61,447 bases of DNA, from NCBI GenBank assembly GCA_964549275.1, contig CAZJUP010000015.1:1-61447 (forward strand), written 5' to 3'. Origin of the DNA: CAZJUP01 sp964549275. GTDB lineage: Bacteria; Fidelibacterota; Marinisomatia; Marinisomatales; TCS55. The position numbers were made by a program, and so were the translations under genes. Below the pieces are notes generated by a model that worked only from the letters and a program-made list of their open reading frames with translations, had not been told where the DNA came from and ran no database searches. This document shows positions 52,177 to 61,447 of the stretch, in pieces; positions within the stretch are counted from its first letter, which is position 1; every line of letters begins with the position of its first letter.

Positions 52177-54489
52177 ATGCAAAAGGGTATAGATTTTCAT
52201 CACCACACGATTCGGAATTGGTTTATTAAACAAGCAACAGGATTTCCGAAAATAACCATATTCATCAGTTTAATATTAACGGCCATGATGGGATTCGGTC
52301 TTCGATGGTTTATTGTGGAAGATGATGTTTTGAAAATACTACCGGAAGATATGGAATCCAGGGTTGTTTGGGATGATGTGAGAGATGAATTCGGGAATAC
52401 CGAAATCATTTTTGTGGCCTTTGGCCATAAAGGGGAATCCATATTTAATCCAAAAACTCTATCAAGCCTTTGGGAAGTTACTCGCACATTGGAAGAATTA
52501 CCCGGGGTAGATGAAGTCATGTCTATTTCCAGCCAAAATAGAATGGACAATATTGATGATATGCTGGAAATCAGTGATTTGCAGCCGAAAAAGATTTTAT
52601 CTGATAAAGAGATTCAGGGCATAAAGAGCTATCTGGAAAAATCTCCAAAAATTAAAAAGCGATTTGTCAGCCGGAATGGAGATTATACCAGTATTGCTGT
52701 TCGATTATCTATAGCATCAAAAATTGATGTTGTGACGAAAGAAATTGTTAATACAGTTCGAGGAAACCTAGAAGGATTTGAAATAAATTTTGGAGGCCAG
52801 GCCTATATGACAGGTGTTACCGGCGAACTGATTCGGGAAGATGTTCAAAGTCTGATGAAAGGCGGAATGCTGATAATGGTCTTGGTTCTACTCATTAATT
52901 TAAGGAGTCCATTGGCTGTCGGTATGGTACTTTCCGTTATTGGGTTATCTCTGGTGGCCATGATGGGTTTTATGGGGTGGATGGTAAGATTTACCGGTTC
53001 TGATAAATTCCTGTTCACTATGGTGAATACCTCCATGCCCATCATATTATTAACCATTGCGAATTCTGATGGTGTGCATGTGATGACTAAATTTTTCAGA
53101 ACACTGAGAAAAGAAAAAAATATCCATACTTCTGTAGAACGCACTATGGATTCATTATTAATCCCTATATTTTTAACCTCTGTGACTACCATAGCCGCAT
53201 TTTTATCCATGGGATTTGCACCTATTGAACCCTTAAAAGGCTATGGTTTCTCTATCGGAATTGGCATCGGATGGGCTTGGTTTTTATCCTCATTATTCCT
53301 ACCTGCTCTTATTTCACTAACAAAGTGGAAAATGGATTCTAAAGCGGTCACTCACGGAAGTCTCTTCGAAAATTTGATTGATAAATTTGGAAAGCAGGTT
53401 ATACTGCATCCAAAAGTTGTTTTGGGTTTTGGTATTGTTCTTGTTTTAGTGGGAAGTGTTGGTGTTACAAAATTGAGGGTGAATGTTAACATCTTAGATT
53501 TTTTCAAACGAGGAACGGAAATTCGGGAAAGCATGGAATTCCAGGACAGAGAAATGACGGGGAATATGGACATTCAATTTCGGGTAAAAGGAGATATGAA
53601 ATCGCCGGAAACCTTAAACAGCATAAAAGCGATTCAGAACCATGTTGAAGCTTATCCCTTTGTGACACTGTCCATGTCCATTGCTGATGTCATTGAGCAA
53701 ATGCACCGTACAGTTATGGATGATGACCCCGCATTCGAGACAATTCCTGAGACTCGAGGGAAGGTCAACAATCTGTTTACGATGTATGCTATGTCCGGAG
53801 ATCCGGAAGATTTTGAATCGTTGGTGGATTATGATTATGAAACGGGTTTGATTTCTGCATTAAGTACCAATATCACAACAGAAGAAATTATTGAAACTGT
53901 AGGGGACCTTAAAGATTTTGTCTCTCAAGAAATTGGGAACGAACTTGGCGTCGAACAAACGGGAATGGTTATTGTATTTAGAGATATTGTTGATATGGTA
54001 ATAGAATCATCCTTTATCAGTATTTTTTTATCACTATTTTTAATCGGCGGTATCGCTTCTTATTTTTTTAAACGGATTTTGTGGGGGGTTTTGGCCATCG
54101 TTCCACTGTTTTCAGCAGTGATTTTGAATTTTGGATTTATGGGAATTTTTCGCGTGGATCTAAGTCATGTGACGGCGATTCTTTCTTCAATAATCATTGG
54201 GGTTGGGGTTGATTTTGCCATCCATTATATTTCTCAATACAGACGCATGGTTAAGCGTGGGGTATCTGGAGAAATCCTAAGTCGGGAAGTTGTGGATGAA
54301 GTGGGATATCCTATTATTCTTGATGCAGGATCTAATATGGGATTTGGCGCTCTTTTATTTTCAGCTTTTGTACCCATTCAATATATCGGGGGTCTTATGG
54401 TATTCGCCATGTTATCTACGTCAATTGGGACATTAACACTTTTGGCTGCCGCTGCGGAATTGCTCAAGAAAAGATTGGGAGCTAAATAA
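52177..54489 (+). CDS. MMPL/RND-superfamily exporter
   Basis: A 770-residue inner-membrane transporter. The start at 52177 follows AAGGGA by eight bases and sits four bases after the tetR stop; an upstream in-frame start would overlap tetR. It has two repeats, each a single helix, a periplasmic domain and a bundle of five helices. The second bundle carries GVGVDFAIHYISQYRRM, the MMPL/HpnN-type motif with Asp for proton relay; the first carries NSDGVHVMTKFFRTLRKE. Relatives of this size move lipids or hydrophobic compounds. Downstream LolA-like and DUF1302-like genes support lipid transfer toward the outer membrane. Confidence 0.88.
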   Translation: MQKGIDFHHHTIRNWFIKQATGFPKITIFISLILTAMMGFGLRWFIVEDDVLKILPEDMESRVVWDDVRDEFGNTEIIFVAFGHKGESIFNPKTLSSLWEVTRTLEELPGVDEVMSISSQNRMDNIDDMLEISDLQPKKILSDKEIQGIKSYLEKSPKIKKRFVSRNGDYTSIAVRLSIASKIDVVTKEIVNTVRGNLEGFEINFGGQAYMTGVTGELIREDVQSLMKGGMLIMVLVLLINLRSPLAVGMVLSVIGLSLVAMMGFMGWMVRFTGSDKFLFTMVNTSMPIILLTIANSDGVHVMTKFFRTLRKEKNIHTSVERTMDSLLIPIFLTSVTTIAAFLSMGFAPIEPLKGYGFSIGIGIGWAWFLSSLFLPALISLTKWKMDSKAVTHGSLFENLIDKFGKQVILHPKVVLGFGIVLVLVGSVGVTKLRVNVNILDFFKRGTEIRESMEFQDREMTGNMDIQFRVKGDMKSPETLNSIKAIQNHVEAYPFVTLSMSIADVIEQMHRTVMDDDPAFETIPETRGKVNNLFTMYAMSGDPEDFESLVDYDYETGLISALSTNITTEEIIETVGDLKDFVSQEIGNELGVEQTGMVIVFRDIVDMVIESSFISIFLSLFLIGGIASYFFKRILWGVLAIVPLFSAVILNFGFMGIFRVDLSHVTAILSSIIIGVGVDFAIHYISQYRRMVKRGVSGEILSREVVDEVGYPIILDAGSNMGFGALLFSAFVPIQYIGGLMVFAMLSTSIGTLTLLAAAAELLKKRLGAK

Positions 54490-54525
54490 TGAGAATGAAT
54501 TCAATCAAGTGAAAAGAGGAATTTC

Positions 54526-55272
54526 ATGAAAAAAATAATTCTAATACCAGTCATATTGAATATTGTGCTTTCACAAACCGGGATTGAAATCGCCAAAATG
54601 ATGGATGAAAAACCTGCGCCGAAAGACATGACCAGTAAAACAACCATGATGCTGACAAATTCAAAAGGGAAAACCCGAACCAATACCATGCTGTCGAAAT
54701 CCATGGATGGAAGTAAAAAACAAATGATATGGTTTTTAGCTCCGGCAGATGATAAGGGTGTAGCCTTTTTGAAAATCGAACATGACGAAAAAGATGATGA
54801 AATGCGTATGTGGCTTCCGGCGTTTAAAAAAATCCGCCGTATTTCTTCTAAGAAAAAGGGAGATGCATTTATGGGATCTGATTTAAGCTACGAAGATATG
54901 ACCAGCAGAGACCTGTCAGAAAACGAATACAACCGACTGAACGATGAGATCATTAATGGTGTTGATTGTTATGTTCTGGAAATCCTGCCCAAACCGGAAG
55001 CGGCATCTTCTTATAAAAAACATGTTAGCTGGATATCAAAATCTGATTTGATACCGCAAAAAGAACAATCTTTTGACAAACTGGGAAATTTGAAAAAGGA
55101 AAAATCGTTTTTGTTCCACCAACTTAAAAAATATGATATTATAAAGGAAATATTTGTAAAAGACGTACAGAAAAACCATACGACTAAAATATCATTTGAC
55201 GGGGTTAAAGTAGATACCGGTCTCAATAAAAGTTTATTTCAGGAAAAAAACTTAAAGAGACTTCCTCGGTAA
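54526..55272 (+). CDS. outer-membrane lipoprotein-sorting (LolA-like) family protein
   Basis: A 248-residue periplasmic protein with a short signal peptide (KKIILIPVILNIVLSQT) and AGAGGA before the ATG. The core fits the COG2834 LolA-like fold: KQMIWFLAPADDKGVAFLKI, MRMWLPAFKKIRRISSKK, KGDAFMGSDLSYEDM and ILPKPEAASSYKKHVSWI. Such proteins hold a lipid or acyl chain in a half-open barrel and regularly accompany MMPL exporters. It probably carries the exporter's cargo across the periplasm. Confidence 0.85.
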   Translation: MKKIILIPVILNIVLSQTGIEIAKMMDEKPAPKDMTSKTTMMLTNSKGKTRTNTMLSKSMDGSKKQMIWFLAPADDKGVAFLKIEHDEKDDEMRMWLPAFKKIRRISSKKKGDAFMGSDLSYEDMTSRDLSENEYNRLNDEIINGVDCYVLEILPKPEAASSYKKHVSWISKSDLIPQKEQSFDKLGNLKKEKSFLFHQLKKYDIIKEIFVKDVQKNHTTKISFDGVKVDTGLNKSLFQEKNLKRLPR

Positions 55273-55313
55273 TAACTCGGAAAATTCTGGATTTAAAAAT
55301 ATAAAGGGGAATT

Positions 55314-55631
55314 ATGACCAATTTAAATCAAACCAATGCTGTCAATACACTAACCGATTACCAGAATAAATCGGTTGTAAGTAAAACAATACTCAAAAAG
55401 GAAAAAGGAACGGTAACCCTGTTTGCCTTTGATAAAGGAGAAGGGTTAAGCGAACATACAGCACCCTTCGATGCCATTGTCATGGTTACAGATGGAACTG
55501 CTGAAGTAATTATTTCCGGAAACTCCCATCAAGTGGAGGAGGGAGAATTGATCATTATGCCGGCAAATAAGCCTCATGCCCTGAAAGCAAAAGTCCCTTT
55601 TAAAATGATGCTGGTGATGATTCGGGAATAA
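55314..55631 (+). CDS. small cupin-domain protein
   Basis: A 105-residue single cupin. The two motifs are G-x5-H-x-A (GEGLSEHTAPFDAIVMVTDG) and G-x5-P-x2-x-P-H-A (EGELIIMPANKPHALKA). The first motif has one His (in SEHTAP) and the second His is in KPHAL, so a metal site with two His is possible. GGGGAA precedes the ATG. It lies inside the export operon, three bases before the barrel gene. Its role there is not apparent; it could sense a ligand or act on the exported compound. Confidence 0.8.
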   Translation: MTNLNQTNAVNTLTDYQNKSVVSKTILKKEKGTVTLFAFDKGEGLSEHTAPFDAIVMVTDGTAEVIISGNSHQVEEGELIIMPANKPHALKAKVPFKMMLVMIRE

Positions 55632-55634
55632 CTC

Positions 55635-56912
55635 ATGAAAAACTTTTTTCTTTATCTTTGGATCATGATGGGCATGAGTTCAATCAACGCTCAGTTCAAT
55701 GTATCCGGGAGTGTAAAACCCACATCATTATATCGGACATCGGATCATTCCCATATTTCACTCCCTTTTCGATTAGCTGAAATCAAATTAGGATATGCAG
55801 CAGGGAGCATAGATTTAATTACTCATGGTGCTGTGGAATATCGATGGCGAGGAGAAAAAGCAAAGGGCGATCTTAGGGAAATGTATCTGGTGTGGTACCC
55901 GGAATGGGGGGAAGTTAAATTAGGAAAACAAATTCATGCCTGGGGTGCGGCAGACGGAAATAATCCCACAGATATCCTTAATGCGGATGACTATTATTTT
56001 ATGTTTTTACCCGGTGCCGATCGCAAACGAGGTTCAATCTCGGGTTCTGTAAAAATTTATAAGGATACATGGCAGGGGGAGGTCATCGTTGTCCCGGACC
56101 ACCAAGGAAACCGCCTGCCTTTTGGAGAAGAGGATTTTCCTTTCACACCACCCTTTGAACCTGAGAATTATCAACCGATTGATTCCCCTGTTGAATTTGG
56201 GATTCGATTACAAACAACTTGGAAAGAAAGCGACGTTAGTTTATCGTTTTTTAAAGGTCACGACCGTGGCTTTAATATCATTGGATTTAATGTCCCTCTG
56301 AGTGTAGGGATTCGTTCTCACCCATCTTTGGTTTTTGGTTATCGCAAAACATCTATGTTTGGAATGGATTGTGTTACATTCCTGGGAGATTTTACCGTTC
56401 GGGTGGAAGGAGCTTATTTCCAAACTGAAAATGAGGATAACAACCTTGATTTTGGATTGAGACAATCCGCAGGGTATTCCCAGTATGTCATTCAACTCGA
56501 ATATCCAGGTCCCTATGATATCAGTCTTTCTGGTCAATTGATTGGAAATACAATTCATTCTGTGGAGGGTAAAGTCATGGATGTATCAACACAGCAACTC
56601 AGAGATTTAAGTCAGGATACTTTTAACCCAGGAATGGGAACCCCTTTTGCGAGTTTTTCTGAATTAGCGTTCTTGGGTTCTGCATCTGCAGTTTTGATGG
56701 ACGATCGGATAGACATTAAAATTAACGGTATGGTTAACCTGGAAGAAAAGGGGTCCATGACGGGGATGACACTCTCATATTCGCCATGGGCTAGTTGGAA
56801 AGGAGAATTGGGGATCACATTATTTAAAGGAGATGCACAAAACCCAAATAATGCATTTACTCAAATGGAGGATTTCTCCCATTTAAGTCTGAAAATTCAA
56901 TATAATATTTAG
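55635..56912 (+). CDS. DUF1302-like outer-membrane barrel protein
   Basis: A 425-residue exported protein with a signal peptide of about 19 residues ending near SINAQ. The segment VKLGKQIHAWGAADGNNPTD, followed by ILNADDYY, matches the DUF1302 hallmark (GxQxxxWGxxD...NPxD). The remainder is alternating strands ending HLSLKIQYNI. DUF1302 proteins travel with MMPL exporters and LolA/DUF1329-like carriers and are thought to be the outer-membrane station of that route. Last gene of the TetR operon; no clear terminator follows. Confidence 0.75.
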   Translation: MKNFFLYLWIMMGMSSINAQFNVSGSVKPTSLYRTSDHSHISLPFRLAEIKLGYAAGSIDLITHGAVEYRWRGEKAKGDLREMYLVWYPEWGEVKLGKQIHAWGAADGNNPTDILNADDYYFMFLPGADRKRGSISGSVKIYKDTWQGEVIVVPDHQGNRLPFGEEDFPFTPPFEPENYQPIDSPVEFGIRLQTTWKESDVSLSFFKGHDRGFNIIGFNVPLSVGIRSHPSLVFGYRKTSMFGMDCVTFLGDFTVRVEGAYFQTENEDNNLDFGLRQSAGYSQYVIQLEYPGPYDISLSGQLIGNTIHSVEGKVMDVSTQQLRDLSQDTFNPGMGTPFASFSELAFLGSASAVLMDDRIDIKINGMVNLEEKGSMTGMTLSYSPWASWKGELGITLFKGDAQNPNNAFTQMEDFSHLSLKIQYNI

Positions 56913-57038
56913 CCGATTGATTCTCTTGCGGGGTAAAAATTATTTATTTTTATTTACTGAAAATCATCGTATTCTTTCGCCCGTGTTTTTTTAAAAAGAC
57001 ACATGGATACTCAAATCTAAAATCAAGGAGAGTAACGA

Positions 57039-60000
57039 ATGCAATGGAATAAGATACTTCCTGTATTGTTTATATCCACACTAATTATTTTTACCTCGGT
57101 AATCGGACAGGGGCTTACCACGAGTAGTGTTTCAGGTCAGATTACGGATAATGATGGGAATCCGCTTATGGGTGCAAATATTGTTGTCACCCATGAACCC
57201 AGCGGAATTACCTACGGTACAACAAGTCGGGATGAAGGGTACTATACCATCCCAAACATGAAGATTGGCGGACCCTATAGCATGACCGTTTCTTATATCG
57301 GTTATAAAACCCAAAAAGAAACAAATTTGTACCTGAAATTGGGGATGTCCACCAATTTGAGCTTTCAATTGGTAGGAGAAGCCCTGGAAATGGCTGCAAT
57401 TGATGTTTCAGGTGAACGGGACGACGTTCTTAACGCCGATCGGACCGGTGCTGCCACAATGATTGGTCAGGATTTGGTTGCAACCATGCCTACCATTAAG
57501 CGAAGCACCCGGGATTTAACCCGGTTAGACCCCCGAAGTGACGGGAATTTCAGTTTCGGCGGTCGGAACTGGCTGTACAATAATATTTCCCTTGACGGGT
57601 CCTATTTTAATAATCCTTTTGGTTTGGATGACCCGGCACCGGGCGGACAAACAAATTCAGAACCCGTTTCATTTGATGCGGTAGAACAGGTTCAAGTCTC
57701 TGTTGCACCATTTGACGTGCGTGAAGGAGGATTTACAGGTGCCGGTATTAATACGGTAACAAAAAGTGGAACCAATGATTTTCATGCCTCTGTTTATACC
57801 TATACTCGGAATGAAAGCCTGTTAGGGAATGAAGTGAGTGGGAATCAGGTATTACCAAATCCAAGCCTTGCATTTAACCAATCGGGTGTTTCAGTCAGTG
57901 GACCTATTGTAAAAAATAAGGTATTCTTTTTCGCCAATTTTGAAAAAGAACACAGAGCTGATCCAGGGACAAATTATGAGGCCGGAGAGGGGGATTCTCG
58001 AATTTCTGATGATACGATGCAAAAAATCAGTGATCGTATGAAATCAGTATATAATTATGATACCGGTCCTTGGGAAGGGTATAATCATAATACAGATAAT
58101 GTAAAATTCCTGGCAAAAATTGATTGGAATATCAGTGACAAGCATAATTTAAGCTTTCGTTATAATCGTTTGGATGCGGCTCGGGACTTGCCCCCACATG
58201 GATTTGTCTTGAGTTTCAATAATACTGGACGGGGTCCTAATACCCAGAGTTTACCTTTCAAAAACTCCGGATACCAAATCAACAACGAATTGGATTCCTA
58301 TGCCATTGAAGTGAACAGTTTGCTGAGCAGCAATATGGCAAACCGGTTTTTCTTTAGCTTAAACAAGTTTAAAGATTTCCGGGATCCGTTTAGTGTTGAT
58401 TTCCCAACTATTGAAATCGGAGAAGCCGGTGTAACCTACACTACCGTTGGACATGAACCCTTTTCAATTCACAATATCCTAGACCAGGATGTGATGCAGG
58501 TGACGAACAACTTCACCTATTATAAAGGAAAACATGCCTTTACCGCCGGTGTGAATTATGAGAGCTTCAAGTTTTTTAATTCATTTAACATTTTCAGACA
58601 CGGTCTGTTTATGGTGACTGGAGACTTAGACCTCTTGTTCCCCGGTGCGGGATACCTCGATTTCTTGGGTGCAACAACATTTTCCTCTTTGGATAACTTT
58701 TTTGCAAGAACTGACCCCGATGATCCGGATAACTTTTATGACTTTAATTCATTGGTTGACTTGAGCGGTGTGGGTTCTGAAAAGCCGTACAAAGGTGAAC
58801 AAATTGAAGTGGCTCAGATGTCCTTCTATGTTCAAGATGAATTCAATGTTAACCCAGCTTTAAATGTAACAGCTGGTGTTCGTGTTGATATTCCCAGCTA
58901 TGGCACCAAACCCATTGATAACCCCTTTTCCACAGGGTTATCCCTTTTAGATGAAAATGATAATCCAGAAACAGTAGACCAGGCAAAACTGCCGGATGCA
59001 AAACCACTGTTTTCACCACGAATAGGGTTTAACTGGGATGCAAAAGGTGATCGCTCTATGCAGGTACGCGGAGGTGTGGGTATTTTTACCGGCCGTCTCC
59101 CGTTTGTATGGGTAGGTAATGTAATCTCAAATCCGGGGAATAACCTCAATATTCCAGGTGACGGAAGCAATAAAGACCATATAACGGATGAAGGAAAAGG
59201 CCGACAGGTTTATGAAAATACGGTATCTGTCCTTCAGCAATCATTCGATCTTAATGCCATGGTTGATGATTTTAAATGGCCTCAAGTCTTTACGACAAAC
59301 CTGGCCGTTGATAAGTCGCTCCCTGGTAATATGCTGGCCACGTTTGAAATGGTGAGCAATAAAGACCTGAATGCCATTTATATGAGGAATGCAGACTTGG
59401 TTAAACCCGTGAGGACTTTAGCCGATGGTCGTCCATACTTTGGAGGCTTTGGGGCAAATGAGTTAAACTCTTTCTATCCCGGCTCCGGTGAAGGTGTCTA
59501 TGTCATCGATAATGTTAACGAAGGTTCCAGTCTTACCTTAACGGCTCAATTACGGAAACGATTTGATAATGGGATCAATGTTAGTGCGGCTTATACATAC
59601 TTGGATGCAAAAAATAATCTGCAATCCACTGAAATCGCATCGGTTTTATTTCAAAGTCAGCCTGTACAGGGTGACCCCAATAAACCGCAATCGGGATATT
59701 CCCAATTTGGGATGCGTCAGCGTTTGATTACAACCGCAACTTATACGCACAAGTGGAATAATTTGGTTTCTACCAACTTTGGACTGTTCTTTGAAATGGG
59801 ACAGGGTAACCGGTACATTTATTCCGGCGGAAACCGGTATTCATTCATATACTCCGGTGATGTGAATGGTGACGGTGTTGGAGGTAATGACCTTATTTAC
59901 ATTCCAAAAGATCAAAATGATATTAATCTAAAAGATGCTTCAGACTGGGCCGCTTTGGATGCGTTCATTGAGCAGGACAGCTATCTGAGTAAAAATCGCG

Positions 60001-60317
60001 GCAAAATTGCAGAACGAAATGGTTTACTGAACCCGTGGTTTAGCAATATTGATTTACGGATCAATAATGAATTCAACCTTGGCGGAAGACGGGTTGAATT
60101 AAGTTTCGATATTATGAATGTTGCTAACCTGGTCAACTCCAGCTGGGGTGTGAGAAAAATTGCGAACCCCGCGGCGACTTCACCGCTTGCCCTTACCGGA
60201 TGGGATGAAAGCGGCGAACCGGTTTTTGATTTTACCGGACCGGAAGAAACATTCGTGGATGATTTAAGCGAATTTTCTCGTTGGAGAATGCAGATTGGTG
60301 TTAGGATTGCATTCTAA
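57039..60317 (+). CDS. Oar-like TonB-dependent receptor with carboxypeptidase-regulatory domain
   Basis: A 1092-residue outer-membrane protein with AAGGAG before the ATG and a signal peptide of about 23 residues. Residues about 30-115 are a CarboxypepD_reg domain (VSGQITDNDGNPLMGANIVV). The plug includes FGGRNWLYNNISLDGSYFNN and EPVSFDAVEQVQVSVAPFDV followed by REGGFTGAGINTVTKSGTND, a pattern typical of Oar-type receptors. The large barrel ends in QIGVRIAF. Oar relatives move proteins or peptides rather than siderophores in some bacteria; cargo here is unknown. It forms its own unit closed by a strong terminator. Confidence 0.88.
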   Translation: MQWNKILPVLFISTLIIFTSVIGQGLTTSSVSGQITDNDGNPLMGANIVVTHEPSGITYGTTSRDEGYYTIPNMKIGGPYSMTVSYIGYKTQKETNLYLKLGMSTNLSFQLVGEALEMAAIDVSGERDDVLNADRTGAATMIGQDLVATMPTIKRSTRDLTRLDPRSDGNFSFGGRNWLYNNISLDGSYFNNPFGLDDPAPGGQTNSEPVSFDAVEQVQVSVAPFDVREGGFTGAGINTVTKSGTNDFHASVYTYTRNESLLGNEVSGNQVLPNPSLAFNQSGVSVSGPIVKNKVFFFANFEKEHRADPGTNYEAGEGDSRISDDTMQKISDRMKSVYNYDTGPWEGYNHNTDNVKFLAKIDWNISDKHNLSFRYNRLDAARDLPPHGFVLSFNNTGRGPNTQSLPFKNSGYQINNELDSYAIEVNSLLSSNMANRFFFSLNKFKDFRDPFSVDFPTIEIGEAGVTYTTVGHEPFSIHNILDQDVMQVTNNFTYYKGKHAFTAGVNYESFKFFNSFNIFRHGLFMVTGDLDLLFPGAGYLDFLGATTFSSLDNFFARTDPDDPDNFYDFNSLVDLSGVGSEKPYKGEQIEVAQMSFYVQDEFNVNPALNVTAGVRVDIPSYGTKPIDNPFSTGLSLLDENDNPETVDQAKLPDAKPLFSPRIGFNWDAKGDRSMQVRGGVGIFTGRLPFVWVGNVISNPGNNLNIPGDGSNKDHITDEGKGRQVYENTVSVLQQSFDLNAMVDDFKWPQVFTTNLAVDKSLPGNMLATFEMVSNKDLNAIYMRNADLVKPVRTLADGRPYFGGFGANELNSFYPGSGEGVYVIDNVNEGSSLTLTAQLRKRFDNGINVSAAYTYLDAKNNLQSTEIASVLFQSQPVQGDPNKPQSGYSQFGMRQRLITTATYTHKWNNLVSTNFGLFFEMGQGNRYIYSGGNRYSFIYSGDVNGDGVGGNDLIYIPKDQNDINLKDASDWAALDAFIEQDSYLSKNRGKIAERNGLLNPWFSNIDLRINNEFNLGGRRVELSFDIMNVANLVNSSWGVRKIANPAATSPLALTGWDESGEPVFDFTGPEETFVDDLSEFSRWRMQIGVRIAF

Positions 60318-60341
60318 GCAAATCAATATCTTTGATTACGG

Positions 60342-60375
60342 AAAAAGGGTTGCCAAATTTGGCAACCCTTTTTTT
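60342..60375 (+). terminator. rho-independent terminator after the Oar-like receptor gene
   Basis: AAAAAGGGTTGCCAAA (60342-60357) is followed directly by its complement TTTGGCAACCCTTTTT (60358-60373) and further T residues. The perfect stem and T run make a strong terminator 25 bases after the stop codon. Confidence 0.92.
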
Positions 60376-60417
60376 ATGAATGCTGTGTTCATTCTTTAAC
60401 TTTTCGATAATCAGATT

Positions 60418-61353
60418 ATGAGAAAAATAATAATAGATTGTGATCCGGGACAGGATGATGCTGTCGCTTTAGCGTTGGCTTTTTCTGCCCATAAAGAGTT
60501 GGATGTATTGGGCGTTACTACCGTTGCAGGAAACGTGCCCTTAAATCTCACCCAGAGGAATGCCCGCCTCATTTGTGAAATTTGTGGAAGGAAGGATGTC
60601 AAGGTTTACGCAGGGTGCGAAAAACCAATGAAACATCATTTAACCACAGCGGAATATGTCCATGGAAAAAGTGGATTAGACGGTATTGAAATTTATGATC
60701 CCCAACTTGCCCTTGAAGAAACCCATGCTGTGGATTTTATTATTGATTCCATTTTAAAAGCAGAGAATAAAGAAATTACTTTGGTTCCTACGGGACCATT
60801 GACCAATATAGCCGCTGCCATGGAACAAAAACCCCAAATTATCCCAAAGATAAAAGAAATTGTATTTATGGGGGGAGCATTTAGGGAGGGTGGGAATGTC
60901 ACTCCTTCTGCTGAGTTTAACATTTATGTTGATCCGGATGCAGCACAAATTGTTTTAGACTGTGGGAGTCCCATTGTGATGATGGGACTCGATGTGACAC
61001 ATCAGGTTCTCACAACTCGAAAACGGGTAGAACGAATTCGAAGAATCGGTTCACCGGTGACTAATGCCATTGCCGATTTAATCGAATTTTATGAGCGGTA
61101 TGATGAAGAAAAATATCACTTAGACGGTGCTCCTTTACATGATCCATGCACTATTGCATACTTGCTCAAACCCAATCTTTTTAAGCTGAAGGAAGTTAAT
61201 GTAACCGTCGAAACGACCAGTGACCTAACTCGAGGTGAAACTGTGGTTGATTTTTGGGGAGTCACTCCAAGAATACCTAATGTTAAATGGGCCTATGCAG
61301 TGGATGATACAGCTTTTTTCAATTTGTTAAATCAATATTTGGCTTTATTGTAG
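60418..61353 (+). CDS. inosine-uridine-preferring nucleoside hydrolase
   Basis: A 311-residue enzyme that cleaves the N-glycosidic bond of ribonucleosides for base and ribose salvage. The Ca2+-binding DxDxGxDD motif is at residues 7-14 (DCDPGQDD). Other family motifs are LVPTGPLTNIAAAM, EIVFMGGAFREGGNVTPSAE with EFNIYVDPDAA, and LHDPCTIAYLL with the active-site His-Asp. No signal peptide is seen, so it is cytoplasmic. The ribosome binding site is weak. It is the last complete gene in the window. Confidence 0.92.
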   Translation: MRKIIIDCDPGQDDAVALALAFSAHKELDVLGVTTVAGNVPLNLTQRNARLICEICGRKDVKVYAGCEKPMKHHLTTAEYVHGKSGLDGIEIYDPQLALEETHAVDFIIDSILKAENKEITLVPTGPLTNIAAAMEQKPQIIPKIKEIVFMGGAFREGGNVTPSAEFNIYVDPDAAQIVLDCGSPIVMMGLDVTHQVLTTRKRVERIRRIGSPVTNAIADLIEFYERYDEEKYHLDGAPLHDPCTIAYLLKPNLFKLKEVNVTVETTSDLTRGETVVDFWGVTPRIPNVKWAYAVDDTAFFNLLNQYLALL

Positions 61354-61371
61354 GATTATTAAGTTAATTAA

Positions 61372-61447
61372 GGGGATAATGCTCCCAATGTTGAGCATGT
61401 ATCAAAGTTAGTTGAAACAGGGAAACTCATTCTGATTTAGGTCCTTC
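61372..61447 (+). pseudogene. possible YciI-like remnant at the window edge
   Basis: The frame from 61372 reads GDNAPNVEHVSKLVETGKLI followed by LI and then TAG at 61438. HVxxLxxLVExGKLxLxGP is the core of YciI-like (YCII) proteins. After the stop, a different frame reads GGT CCT (Gly-Pro), the residues expected next, which suggests a frameshifted relic. There is no start codon and a TAA lies just upstream. The gene could also continue beyond the window. The same bases form a small hairpin (ATGCTC 61379-61384, GAGCAT 61393-61398). Confidence 0.3.

Overview
The window is about 61 kb of AT-rich (roughly 40% GC by eye) chromosomal DNA from a Gram-negative, TonB-using heterotroph. Carboxypeptidase-regulatory-domain TonB receptors, a DUF2490 protein, lipoproteins carrying FN3/PKD domains and beta-propellers, and several Na+-coupled transporters point to the FCB superphylum; a marine Marinimicrobia-like lineage fits best. 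This placement is an inference from gene content, not a phylogeny. I saw no rRNA, tRNA, CRISPR array, insertion sequence or phage gene.

Layout. 0-3.6 kb: small unrecognised genes, a ferredoxin-domain protein, a remnant of a CPBP membrane protease, and an Lrp/AsnC regulator facing a block of GCAATAT-type half-sites. 3.7-10 kb: a glucoside module (TonB receptor, Na+/solute symporter, GH13 oligo-1,6-glucosidase). 10.6-17.2 kb: a heavy-metal efflux operon (His-rich protein, outer-membrane factor, adaptor lipoprotein, HME-RND pump, half-size GDT1 cation transporter). 17.4-26 kb: a secreted alkaline-phosphatase-superfamily enzyme and central carbon genes: two tandem GAPDH genes, one lacking the catalytic Cys; acetoacetyl-CoA synthetase; PPi-type phosphofructokinase; class II aldolase. 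The GAPDH pair and the pfp-fba pair share an inverted repeat, GTAAC-N10-GT(G/T)AC, in their upstream regions.

26-51.4 kb is a long minus-strand block that reads as a phosphorus (phosphate, phosphate-ester, perhaps polyphosphate) acquisition island. It encodes beta-propeller lipoproteins (SdiA-regulated, phytase-like, FN3 plus propeller), an OprO/P-like porin, an OPA-family organophosphate antiporter, a CYTH-like lipoprotein, three tandem Na/Pi-cotransporter-PhoU proteins, a tripartite tricarboxylate-type transporter whose binding protein is fused to TctB, and two further CYTH-type proteins. Upstream lie a PhnD-like binding protein, an NtrB-type histidine kinase and an NtrC-type sigma54 activator, joined by ATGA overlaps. 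The DNA between this sensory set and the transport genes carries a sigma54-type promoter (TGGCAC-N5-TTGT) and a perfect CGTCA-TAA-TGACG palindrome. I propose that PhnD-like/HK/sigma54-RR sense a phosphorus compound and switch on the transport operon. This is the best candidate for an undescribed system in the window. A thiamine pyrophosphokinase and an SSS symporter sit at the head of the sensory operon.

51.5-57 kb: a TetR-controlled export operon (TetR, MMPL/RND, LolA-like protein, cupin, DUF1302-like barrel) with a clear operator before tetR. 57-61.4 kb: an Oar-like TonB receptor, a strong terminator, a nucleoside hydrolase, and a possible YciI-like remnant at the right edge.
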